In this document: positions 12,936 through 22,069 of the stretch, one piece after another | Position numbering within the stretch: the stretch's first letter is position 1 | Layout: each line of letters starts with the position of its first letter | Assembly: GCA_002368545.1 (NCBI GenBank) | Contig: MTSC01000046.1 | Location: forward strand, 134,298 to 198,297 | Source: Ramichloridium luteum | Lineage: Eukaryota; Ascomycota; Dothideomycetes; Mycosphaerellales; Dissoconiaceae | Reading direction: 5' to 3' | DNA: 64,000 bases | Made by a program: the position numbers and the translations under genes | Notes under the pieces: generated by a model | Told to the model about the DNA's origin: nothing | Database searches by the model: none | What the model saw: the letters and a program-made list of their open reading frames with translations, nothing else

Positions 12936-14222
12936 ATGGAGTCAGAACACAAAAGTGGCAGTGAGAGACTTACTCCGAACAGTCGTTTGCATGTCCGAGA
13001 AAGCAAACAAGAACGCGCGCCTCCGCCTCTCAAAAAGAGGTCCCCGGTGCGTCGACTCCTCGAGGAGGCCAACTTTTCTAGAGTGTCCGCGTCTGGTCAC
13101 CTTGAACGATCGCACCAGACCAAAAGTCCTTCGCGTGCTTCCTCGTCGCAGGCGACGTTGGACCACTCATCGGAACCGCCGATCTCCAGACGATACCCGA
13201 CGCCTCCTCGTGGGTCGACGTCCTCGAGGTCGCATTTGCAAATTCAATTGACTAGAGCGATTAATCATGAATCATCTTCTAGCAGAGAAATAGGTAGCGA
13301 CAATTTCGTCACGCCCTTGTGCGAGTACCGACGTCTCGGTCGACTCCTTGGACCGAATGGAGCACCTGTTGGCGGCGGCATGAATGAAGGTATCTTCATC
13401 CTTGAAGTTCAAGGAACCGGGCAACAGCTGGTCGAGAAACGACTTTCGGTAACGCAGCAGTCACAAATGCGACGGACTCGTGCAGAGATTGATGCACTCA
13501 CAAGGTTATTACATGCGGGGCCAAGTCCCTACATCAACAAGATCCACGAGTCATTCTTCCCGGGAATGACATCTTACACCTGCCTCATCCTGTCTTTTTG
13601 TGAGCAAGGCTCTTTGATGGACCGTATCAATGGCGCGATCCCGACATCTGAGATTTTCGCATGGCATGTGCTCGAAGGCATCACAGCTGCCTTGACGTTC
13701 TGTCACTATGGTGTCGATGTCTCACGCTCGATGCAGCCTGTAGATGGCTGGAAGACGCTTTGCCATTTGGATGTGAAGCCGGACAACGTGTGGTTAACAG
13801 CAACCGACCAGACGAACGAATTCCCTCGAGTCGTCCTCGGCGACTTCGGATGTAGCGTCACGCAAGATGATATCGACCAGGGGCTCGCACATTGGCTCAT
13901 GCTCACCCACGGCACGCCCGGATGGCTGCCGCCAGAGAGCACCGAGTCGATGGCGGGTCCGGCGACAAAGGGTCGATATGGCAAGGCAACGGATATCTGG
14001 CAGGCCGGCGGGACGGTGCAGACCTTGTGTCGACTGACGAAAATCCCCGATACACACTTGGCCGAGGAACGACGTCCTTGCGGAAGTACGAAGTACTCTC
14101 GGGATTTGAATCTGGTCGTCGCAAGTTGCATGGAAAGAGAGGTTAATAAGCGACCCACAGCGTTTGATTGCTTCAAATTTGTTCGCAGGACGATAGCCAA
14201 GTTCCAGGGACATGAACGATAA
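12936..14222 (+). CDS. Serine/threonine protein kinase, NEK-like, divergent
   Basis: Intronless 428-aa protein. Residues 1-120 are basic, Ser/Pro-rich and probably disordered; about 125-425 form a protein kinase domain. Visible kinase elements are a Gly-rich loop variant (GGGMNEG), an ATP-anchoring Lys in VEKRL, the catalytic loop HLDVKPDN (His277, Asp279, Lys281, Asn284), the DFG motif and a TPGWLPPES activation-segment end in place of the usual APE. These look catalytically competent. The overall spacing resembles NIMA-related kinases, but similarity is too loose to name an orthologue. The ATG at 12936 is preceded by a purine at -3. Two bases after the stop codon lies a perfect 10-bp stem-loop, annotated separately. 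Confidence 0.85.
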   Translation: MESEHKSGSERLTPNSRLHVRESKQERAPPPLKKRSPVRRLLEEANFSRVSASGHLERSHQTKSPSRASSSQATLDHSSEPPISRRYPTPPRGSTSSRSHLQIQLTRAINHESSSSREIGSDNFVTPLCEYRRLGRLLGPNGAPVGGGMNEGIFILEVQGTGQQLVEKRLSVTQQSQMRRTRAEIDALTRLLHAGPSPYINKIHESFFPGMTSYTCLILSFCEQGSLMDRINGAIPTSEIFAWHVLEGITAALTFCHYGVDVSRSMQPVDGWKTLCHLDVKPDNVWLTATDQTNEFPRVVLGDFGCSVTQDDIDQGLAHWLMLTHGTPGWLPPESTESMAGPATKGRYGKATDIWQAGGTVQTLCRLTKIPDTHLAEERRPCGSTKYSRDLNLVVASCMEREVNKRPTAFDCFKFVRRTIAKFQGHER

Positions 14223-14223
14223 G

Positions 14224-14247
14224 AAGGACCAAAATGATTTGGTCCTT
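14224..14247 (+). repeat. Perfect 10-bp stem-loop directly after kinase stop codon
   Basis: Inverted repeat AAGGACCAAA / TTTGGTCCTT with the 4-nt loop ATGA. It starts one base after the TAA at 14220-14222 and would sit at the very beginning of the kinase mRNA 3' UTR. It resembles a compact RNA hairpin rather than a chance palindrome; function unknown. Confidence 0.7.
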
Positions 14248-14599
14248 AGGGTTATCATATTTACTTAGGGTTTGCATGAGTCTCTCATTTCTGCAGCCTG
14301 GAAAGTGCATTTCTCAAGCGCCTTTTCTAGCAATGATTAACAATATGGGTCTTCGAATCAGAGTGTGAATAAAAAAAGTTGAAGAAGTAGTTTCATTTGT
14401 ACATGTTCTGGACCCCTCGATGCTCGAATGGGAACCAAACTTACAACAGAACACCTCGCAAGCCATCGCGCAATGGAGTAGGGGGAGAATCGAAACGAAA
14501 CGGATTTTTGGGGAGTCTTTCCTTCTTGCAAAGTCTGCTCATCAATCATGAGAGTTCAGAAACAACAACGAATCCTTCACCTATCCTGCAAGCCAGAAC
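14248..14599. other. Convergent 3' flanks
   Basis: Region between the 3' ends of the kinase gene (plus) and the Ysc84-like gene (minus). A/T-rich stretches could serve as polyadenylation signals. No gene seen. Confidence 0.5.
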
Positions 14600-15932
14600 C
14601 TATACCACCTCAACGTAGTTGCTAGGGAAAATGCCTTCCCGATCTCCGATCCGGCCGGTCCACCAATCCGTGTCATTGTCCGTGCGCTTGACGATTGTGA
14701 TGATGTCGCCCTTGTTGAAACCCAAGTCACCCGGCTGATCGGCGTCAAACTTGAATTTCGCAACCGCTTGTCCAGGTCCAGCCTTCTTGTCGCCACCAAA
14801 GGCAGGCTTCGGCGCGGTCGGTCGGCCAGGTGCGGGGCCCTTGCGATCGGAATACGTGTAGTTGTCTGAAGGGTCGACGCCGGCGCCGGAGGAGAAAGTC
14901 GACGAGCGTTGCACGCCGCGTGAGGATTCCAGGCGATCGAAGGTCTCGCTCGGGTTCGCTCGAGAGGTAGATAGCCGGTTCGAGGCACGATCGTATGGGT
15001 CATCTTGCCAGGTGGATGCGCGCGAAGGTTTGCCGTAGTGGTCCTCGCCAAACGTGCCGGTACCAGTCCGGTCCGTGCGGACGCCCTCGCCGTAGTCCGC
15101 GCCCTGACGGCCCTGCCACACCACGTCGTCGTTGTTGTCATCGTAGACCGGCACGTCGTTGTACATGGCATCCTCGCCACGGAAGCTTCCGCCAACTCCG
15201 GCGAAGACGCGCGAGTTGAGCACGCGGACCAGGGGTTCGGCCTGCGGCGGCACGGGGACGTTTCCACCGAGCAGCTCCCGCGCGGTGAGCTTTCGGCCGT
15301 ACATCTTCTCGTTCGCATCACGTCGCTCGATCAAGACACTGCCTTCGAGGGAGACACCGGCAAAGAGACCTTTCGTCTTACTGTAGGCGAAAATGCCGCT
15401 GACGGACTTGAGTGAGGCCGCTCCGGCGGCTTCCGCGTTGCGGCCGACAGGACCGGCGGCGATGGAGACATTGCCACCGAGCGTCAATGAGCCGACTTGC
15501 GCAAAGGTCTTCACTGCCGCTGCATCGTTCAAAATAAAAACGAAGTCCGTCAGTTCGAAGCCAATTTGTCCACCAAAGCCACCTCCGACTGTTCCGATTG
15601 CAGAGGGAGCGGACCTGTGTGCAACACGAAAGGTGTCAGCAACATTTCATGATGTTTCTTCCAGCAGACATGCTGCGGTGTTCAACCTACCAAGTCCCAT
15701 CTGCCAACCGTGCCACGACAACACCACTTCCAAATCTTCCCGAACCCAGGAACCCCGCTTTGAAGACTGTCAGGATGGCCAGACCTTTGGCGTTGGCCAG
15801 CACATTCGGCGGGATGATCTTGTCGGGACCGAAGGCTTGACGCGGATCGATGAAGGAGGCAAGAATGCGACCGCACTTCTTGCACTCGCTGCGCATCGAC
15901 GACGGCAGCGGGTTGTTGAGAAACGGCGGCAT
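14600..15932 (-). CDS. ysc84: Ysc84/Lsb3-type SH3 actin-patch protein
   Basis: Homologue of yeast Ysc84/Lsb3 and animal SH3YL1, which bind actin and phosphoinositides at endocytic sites. Exons 15932-15691 and 15614-14600 flank a 76-nt GT-AG intron and give 418 aa. Residues 1-215 form the SYLF/YAB domain: a conserved basic N-terminus, PPNVLANAKGLAI, FGSGVVVARL and the GFGGQIGFELTDFVFILN block made by splicing. A disordered Asp/Gly/Ser-rich linker follows. Residues about 362-418 are an SH3 domain with the WWTGR and PSNYVEVV motifs at the very end. Domain order and length are as in the family. The short upstream region is shared with the divergent SNARE gene. Confidence 0.94.
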
Positions 15933-16634
15933 GGTGGGCGGTGGTGGAGGAATGTCCTGCCGAAGTGGGTGGGAGTCTCAAGTGTGAGACAGACCGATTC
16001 TCTCCGGCCGGCGGGGTGAATTTGAGCGAGCCGACAACCACGCAGCGCTGATCGAGGGAAGGTTGGGTGGAACGGTCAGAAGAAATCCAAGAAGTGCAGC
16101 CTGCTGCGGTCGTCAGCTTTCACACACGGACAGTCATGAGTCGCCATGGACGCTCGGCGGAGCTAGAGTAGTTGTAGTAGAGCTTCGCTGCCACGCTGCG
16201 CGGTAAAGCGCGCTGCGAGTGACTGTGACACAGCCACTAAATGACGTTGCGGGCGCCCGCCGTGGCCCGCTGTCAGGCGCCAGGGCATCTGTGCTGCGGT
16301 TGATGGAGTGCAGGTGCCACGAGGGTCCCATGCTGACTGATCCACGGATCGCCGTTGGGCAGGCGACTACCTAGGTATTGCCGACATCCTTTTTGACTTG
16401 ACCATATTGAACAAAATCGGTTGGCAGAGGTCAATACTGATTGACTATCCGGGTTGACCAGTGTCTTGCGATCTTGGACAACCGTTGCCCGAATTTGAAG
16501 CACAGCGATCACCTGAAACACACCCTCAGACGTATCTCGCCCTTACGAAGTAACGACTTACGATCCACGACCAATCTCGAGAAATACTTCCTGGCCGACC
16601 TCTCACCGAGAATACACCCCCACATACTCTCACG
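15933..16634. promoter_or_regulatory. Shared upstream region of Ysc84-like and SNARE genes
   Basis: About 700 bp between two divergently transcribed trafficking genes, so it must hold both promoters. I see no clear TATA element and no coding sequence. Confidence 0.5.
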
Positions 16635-17038
16635 ATGTCTGAAGCCTACGAGCGCGAGAGGTACCGTCATGCCCCCTGCGCCCCGTGCAGCACTCTCACC
16701 GACCACCCCCACCACCACTAACATCCACCTCTCCCGACTCGCACAGACAGAACAACTCCTCGCTCAACGCGCTCAGCGCCAAGGTCAGCCAGCTGCGCAG
16801 CGTGACCATCGACATCTACGACAACGCGCGCGACCAGCATGTCATCGACTCCAACCTCGAGACCTTCTCGTCCATGACGTCGAGCCTGTCGGGCTCGGCG
16901 CGCCGCCTTGGCCACATGGCGCGCCAGGGCGACCGCGTCGCGATCCTGAAGCTGGCGGGCATTCTAATTGGCATTGGGTTGGCAGTATGGATTGTGGGAG
17001 GTTTCTTGCTGCGGTTGTTGTTTGGGTGGACGCGGTAA
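16635..17038 (+). CDS. Bet1/Sft1-like Qc-SNARE
   Basis: Small tail-anchored SNARE of the ER-Golgi/Golgi step. Exons 16635-16660 and 16747-17038 flank an 86-nt intron (GTACCG donor, CAG acceptor) and give 105 aa. There is almost no N-terminal region. Residues about 12-75 form a heptad-repeat SNARE helix (SLNALSAKV, ITIDIYDNA-like segment, ETFSSMTSSL, ARRLGHMAR). Residues about 80-100 are a hydrophobic membrane anchor followed by a short basic lumenal end. The compact size fits Bet1/Sft1, and I cannot separate the two by eye. The central polar layer, Gln in most Q-SNAREs, appears to be Ser or Asn here, with alignment uncertainty of a residue or two. Only splicing gives a conserved N-terminus; the unspliced open frame reads Pro-rich intron sequence. 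Confidence 0.85.
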
Positions 17039-17516
17039 GTGGAAGAGGCTGAAAGGGAAAGATATTGGGTGGTATTGTTAAGGGGATCCGGGAGATGGTC
17101 TGGCAAGAAGAGCAGCGCACGGTAGCGACACTAAGAGGAGGATGGGATTCACAGCAAAATGACGTTTAATTGTGCGTACAAGGTCAACTGATGTATGAGA
17201 GAATTGACACAGTGGACTCACCGAATGGAGACGGCGGAGGGAAGGCGTCTGGCAGCATGCATAATGCGCTGACGGGTGTACAATACGACGATGAAATTTC
17301 ATAGCATAGCGAAGCGACGTTCATTAAATGATCTTGCGGCAGTATGTGGGAGGGTATTCCAGATGCTAGAAATGTGACGACAAATGTTCTACAATGTTCA
17401 CTTTCCTCCATTGCCATTAGCATAACGGGAGCATGACCATCATATGCTGCAGAATCCGGCCTTTTCTGCTTCCCTTGGCGATACGTTCGTCAAAAGAACG
17501 ACATTTTACAGTCTAC
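17039..17516. other. Convergent 3' flanks
   Basis: Between the 3' ends of the SNARE gene and the Vps27 gene. Nothing coding is visible. Confidence 0.5.
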
Positions 17517-19805
17517 TTAGAACTCAATCAGACTTTCTTCCACAGGTTTCGCAGCAGGCACATGTTGTGGAGCGACGGGGAAGCTCTCCTGACCGTACCC
17601 TGAATGTGACGCTGGTGCCTGTGGCCACTGCTGTTGCGGCTGCTGTGGTGGTGGTGGTTGTTGTTGTTGTGATTGGACCGTGGTATAAAATTGCTGAGCC
17701 TGCTGCTGTTGCTGCTGTTGCAGCGGCTGTTGGGGATGATGCATTGACGACTGGCGCTGGGGTTGCGGTGGATATTGCTGGACCGGTGGCTGTGACGGCG
17801 CTGGCGTGGCCGAGGCAGACTGCTGTGAATAATCATATTGCTGCGGAGGCGGCTGTTGATGGATCGCGGTCTGCTGATAAACTTCCGGGCTCGGCGGAGC
17901 TTGGAGGGTCGGTGCCGACGTAGGAGCATAGAACGAGGCCGCATCGGCGGGGACTTGTGGGTTCGAGCCCTGCGAGTTGTGGCTCGGAGCATACTGCGAA
18001 GACGGCTGGGAGTAATGTTGGTTCGACGGTCGTCGCTGAAGCTGAGACGGCTCTGGTAAGCCTTGTGCTTGGTGTGGAGGGTATGGAGCTTGTTGTTGCG
18101 GTTGCGGTTGCTGGTGTTGTGGCTGTGCTTGTGGTTGGGGCTGTGTCGGAAGTTGAGGGTATGCTTGTTGTGGTTGAGCTGGTTGATAAAAGGAAGCCTC
18201 CGGTGGAGGATTACCATACGTGGAAGCCCTGTTATCGAAAGCAGGCGGATATGGTGTTGAGCTAGACTGATACGGCGTAGATGGGTAGCCGGTAGGAGCC
18301 GCAGACTGTCCGTATGCATCTGCTGGGGGTGCGGTGCCAGTGTAGTAACTTTCCATGCCGGCCGCCTGCCCATCACGACCCGCTGCTGGCATGTTGGAGT
18401 ACATGCTTGCTCTTTGTGGTGCCGTGCTGTACCGATTTGAGCCATAAGCGTTCGCCATCCGCTCTTCCAACATCCGATCGTAGTAGCGGACGACTGTCGC
18501 AAGTTTCGAGTGCAGGTCCAATAACGTATCGTGCTTGCTCATTGCCTCGCCATAGGTTCGTGCCAATTTAGGTCTAAGGGTTCCAATACTTTCGTAAAGC
18601 TCCTGAATTTGAGGTTCTCGAAGAATTGTTCCAGGTGGCTGGTGTTGCAGGCGGTCCACTAGTGTGGAGAAGAGGTTAATGTTCTCCGCCTCGACAGGAG
18701 TCAGCTCAAACTGGTTATTCGGTTTGAATTGCGCCGGAGCGGTTGACGAAGATGAGGCCTGAGCTTTCAATTCTTTGGCATGCCGCTTCTTCTGTTCTTC
18801 CATGTCCTGCAAACTCGCTGCAATAGCAGCCTTGAGGTCGGCATCTTGCTCCGCCTCTGGCTGCGCAGCTGGTTTGGAAGCGCCATTTGTTTGAGGCTTT
18901 GAAGTTGGTACTTGCGATTGCGGAACATATCCTGCGCCCGAGTGTCCCTTAGACTCCTCCAAGCTCATCTCTAATGCCTTCCGCAAGTCTGCGTCGAAGC
19001 TATCGTCTGTCACGCGTGCTTCCCGTGGGGTCTTCCTGTCTGCTGGGTACGCGCTTGAGCCCTGCCAAAGCGTCTTCTTGCTTCCTGAAGGACTTTGTGG
19101 TCCAGTGGAGCGGGACTTGTCCATCAACCTCGTGTAGCATCCATCGTCAACCCGAACCGGCTGGAGTATGCCCAAGTGCGGCAGCGGCAGGGTCTTACTC
19201 GAACAAGCCCCACAGAAGACATTTCCGCAGTTCCGGCAATGGTGCTTGCGGTTGGTGAAAGTGAATCTCTCCCGACAGCGCATGCAGACATCGCTGTCGG
19301 TCCATTCCGGAGGAGCAGAGGAGTCGAACATGCTGCTGGCAACTTCTTGCCGTGGTGGGAAGTTGTATCCGGCATGCTGCAAGGAGCGGTATGTCTCCGA
19401 CAGATAGTTCACGCTATCCCGATTCTGCGCAGCTGCCGACCAGTTTTGAATCAATTCTAGCATCTTGCTCTTTACATCCTCATTCAGCGATGCGCCTCCA
19501 GAAGCCTGGAGCAGGCTGACAAGATTATCCACAAACTCGCGGCTGGTGATCTCGGCGATGAAGTGCGATCCTCCATTCTTCACGCAAGTATCGGTCAGAT
19601 TCAGTGCGGCAAGTTGTACGTTGGGATTCTTGTTTCCGATCCTGCGCTTGAGGCTTCGCATCGCTTCCTTGGGCTGCACCGTCTTGCTCCGGATGACATC
19701 GCTGATCTCAAGATTGAGTGCCATGTCCTCCAAAGAGCTGCCGGTTGCCCGCTCGATTTGAGCATCGAGCTCGGAATTGGCGCTGCTGCCGAACCAGGAA
19801 GTCAT
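17517..19805 (-). CDS. vps27: Vps27, ESCRT-0 subunit
   Basis: Intronless 762-aa ESCRT-0 protein that gathers ubiquitinated cargo on endosomes with Hse1. Order of domains: VHS (1-145); FYVE zinc finger (about 168-230) with the RKHHCRNCG phosphoinositide loop; two ubiquitin-interacting motifs near 275-290 and 325-345 (DADLRKALEMSLEES and DADLKAAIAASLQDM); a GAT-like coiled-coil region (about 375-470); and a long Pro/Gln-rich tail ending in SLIEF, a clathrin-box-like motif. FYVE ligands Cys174, 177, 190, 193, 198, 201 and 223 are present, but the seventh ligand position is Asp220. The tail repeats produce long false open frames in other frames. It functions upstream of the Doa4-type protease encoded 5 kb away. 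Confidence 0.95.
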   Translation of the reverse strand: MTSWFGSSANSELDAQIERATGSSLEDMALNLEISDVIRSKTVQPKEAMRSLKRRIGNKNPNVQLAALNLTDTCVKNGGSHFIAEITSREFVDNLVSLLQASGGASLNEDVKSKMLELIQNWSAAAQNRDSVNYLSETYRSLQHAGYNFPPRQEVASSMFDSSAPPEWTDSDVCMRCRERFTFTNRKHHCRNCGNVFCGACSSKTLPLPHLGILQPVRVDDGCYTRLMDKSRSTGPQSPSGSKKTLWQGSSAYPADRKTPREARVTDDSFDADLRKALEMSLEESKGHSGAGYVPQSQVPTSKPQTNGASKPAAQPEAEQDADLKAAIAASLQDMEEQKKRHAKELKAQASSSSTAPAQFKPNNQFELTPVEAENINLFSTLVDRLQHQPPGTILREPQIQELYESIGTLRPKLARTYGEAMSKHDTLLDLHSKLATVVRYYDRMLEERMANAYGSNRYSTAPQRASMYSNMPAAGRDGQAAGMESYYTGTAPPADAYGQSAAPTGYPSTPYQSSSTPYPPAFDNRASTYGNPPPEASFYQPAQPQQAYPQLPTQPQPQAQPQHQQPQPQQQAPYPPHQAQGLPEPSQLQRRPSNQHYSQPSSQYAPSHNSQGSNPQVPADAASFYAPTSAPTLQAPPSPEVYQQTAIHQQPPPQQYDYSQQSASATPAPSQPPVQQYPPQPQRQSSMHHPQQPLQQQQQQQAQQFYTTVQSQQQQPPPPQQPQQQWPQAPASHSGYGQESFPVAPQHVPAAKPVEESLIEF

Positions 19806-20370
19806 TTTGGCGGTATACTGTAGGCAGCAACAGATCTGCTTGGTGGAGAGAAGTTGGCGCTGGTGGTGGACGGCCGTGCCAGGTTATGCTTGGGACATCG
19901 GTGTCGCCAAAGGGGCAAAACTTCCTTCCAGCTGTTGAATGTATTGACACGGAGCTCAGTTGGCGAACTTACAAGAAAGAAAGGAAGATGTGCTGGAATA
20001 GGCCTTGTGCTCTTTGCGCCTCAGAAACTATCACAAGGTAGCTCGTAGTGGCCGTGGTGGCGGCTTAAGCAGGCTGACGCATGTGCTTGCTTAGTGATGA
20101 CATCTCAGGCTGGCAGGTACCTACCTTACCTTATATAGCGCGGTCCTCCGAGCTGCATTCAGGGCTGCAGGTGCGCAGGCCGTGCCAGCCACGCCAGCCT
20201 ATCACTCCATGGGACATTCCATTGCGTAGTCGGTCTTCATAACTCATTACATTCAACATCCAATTATAAGACTCTGTCAACAATCGTGATCATCTTCCAG
20301 GTGCTCCTCAGCGCAATCTAGCACTTCAATCCTGATAGCAACTGCTTACGCTATCTCACCACTTCCCCCA
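19806..20370. other. Vps27 upstream region
   Basis: 565 bp between the Vps27 start and the 3' end of the MFS gene. It holds a TATA-like sequence (20131-20138) and no gene. Confidence 0.5.
20131..20138 (-). promoter_or_regulatory. TATA-like element upstream of Vps27
   Basis: On the minus strand CTATATAA, about 330 bp before the Vps27 start codon, which would imply a long 5' leader. Motif evidence only. Confidence 0.25.
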
Positions 20371-22069
20371 TCAATAAGCGAAGGCCAAGATGGTTTCGTC
20401 ATTGCTCTGCCGGATCTCCTTGTTGAGCGCCTTGAGCCAGATCTTCATCACCCATGCGGCCGCGGCACAGGCTAGCGAGAAGCCGGCGCTGGAACCCATC
20501 GCAATCGCATAGCGAGGTTCATCAGAGGTGGGCCAGAGATACTAAAGCTCATCAGTAATCTGTCATGGCAAGTGCAGGCACCCGTTGGCGCTTACCGGTG
20601 TCCAAATGAAAGACGCATTGGCAATGGTATTGACAATGGCGAGCGAAGACGCCTTCTTCTCTTTTGTCTGTCCGCAAGTTCCCGACACCCAGCCGAGGAT
20701 AATGCTGTTCACTGCATAAGTTCCGATTGCGAAGACGCACATGGCGAAATATCGGGCACCGGTGTTGAGTGTAGCCGCGCCCAGCACGAAACCGAAGATT
20801 GCGACCGCCTTCGCGATGGTGATGTGCCTAAATGAGGATTGAGTCAGAATTCAATGATCAACACATTCACTCTCAGGTCTCGGCACTCACCAAGTTCGCT
20901 CGTTGAAGTGACCCGAGCTCCACGACCATCCAATGCTGATGAAACCAGCAATCAGGTACGGCGGACAAGTGAGAACCAACGTGATCGTCGTGCTGAAGCC
21001 AAGAGTCTTGACTGCAGTGGGGAAGAAGTTCTTGAAGCCGTTGGCTGCCAAGTGCATGTGTTGCATGAATGCAAACAGCCAGATTTTGGGGTCCTTGGCG
21101 GCTTCCTTGAGACCAGCCCACGAGCTCGTGTGCCCTTTGGCACCGACCGTGTCGGCAAGGATCCGTCCGTTGGCGAGCTCGCGCTCCTCTTGCGTCAGCC
21201 ACCGAGTCTGCAGGGGGTCATCGGGCAGGATGAAAGCAGCCCCAATGGCGAGGACAAAAGTCGCGATGCCTTGGATGATGAAAAGCCACCTCCAGCCGGA
21301 GAGGCCGGCCATACCGTCCATCTTGAAGATACCGGCGGCAATCAATCCTGCAAACGCAGTCGCGAGGATGTTTCCGGTGTACAAGATACTGATTCGTGTA
21401 GCAATCTCCTTTCGAGTGTAGTAGATCCCCAGTATGAAAAGTGCACCAGGATAATACGGAGCTTCAGTGATACCGAGGAAGAACCGTGTCAGCAGCAGGC
21501 CGGTGAAGTCCTTGCTGATAGCCGTGAGCGTCGAGACAATGGCCCAAAGAGCCATGCAACCGGACATATAATATGAGGGTCGGACCCTGGTGATAAGCAT
21601 GTTGGAGGGAATCTGGCCGAGGATATAACCCTGCAAGGTAAAGTCAGACGATTACAGCTCCAGCGATGTTACCTGGATGCGACTTACGACAAAGAGAATG
21701 CTAACGCAGGTCTGGTATTGCGCACTTGACAGACCCAGCTCCTTTTCGAGGTTGTTCAAGCGAGCCAAGGCAATAGCATTGCGATCAAGGTAGTTCAGCC
21801 AGTACATTCCCCACAACCTGGATCCAAGTCAATTCAAGAGCTCCACGACGTTAGGGGATCACTGGATGGACTGACATTGGCATGATGTACCAGTCAAGCT
21901 TCTTCACGAGCGCGATCTCCTTCGGGTCAGTCTTTCGATGAGCACCGGAGTAATCGAAGGTCGGTTGCCGCTCAAGCTTCTCGGGGTAATCGTCATTGGT
22001 CTGCACGGGCGAGAGGACCTCACTATGGTAGGCAGTTGCCTTCTCATCGGCCTTGACAGTTGCCATCAT
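20371..22069 (-). CDS. MFS transporter, Dal5/anion:cation symporter type
   Basis: Major facilitator with about 12 membrane helices. Its closest resemblance is the fungal Dal5 family, which imports allantoate, nicotinate-like vitamins and other organic anions. Five exons: 22069-21876, 21817-21688, 21630-20891, 20827-20596 and 20541-20371, with introns of 58, 57, 63 and 54 nt; total 488 aa. Splicing restores DWYIMPMLWGMYWLNYLDRNAIALAR, the characteristic first-helix region (given here in part: LNYLDRNAIALAR). Other family marks are the GYILGQIPSN segment, the FLGITEAPYYPG loop and the central SGWRWLF motif. Two adjacent ATGs (22069 and 22066) are equally possible starts. The substrate cannot be inferred. 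A good TATA element lies 110 bp upstream. Confidence 0.92.

Noticed and set aside
14581..15321. 246-codon frame overlapping the Ysc84-like gene
   Set aside because: Out-of-phase reading of the SH3 protein's linker; no family features.
17955..17975. tRNA B-box-like sequence GGGTTCGAGCCC
   Set aside because: Lies inside the Vps27 coding tail and has no acceptor stem or A box around it.
17528..18502. 324-codon frame rich in His/Asn/Arg within Vps27
   Set aside because: Frame-shifted reading of the Pro/Gln repeat tail of Vps27.
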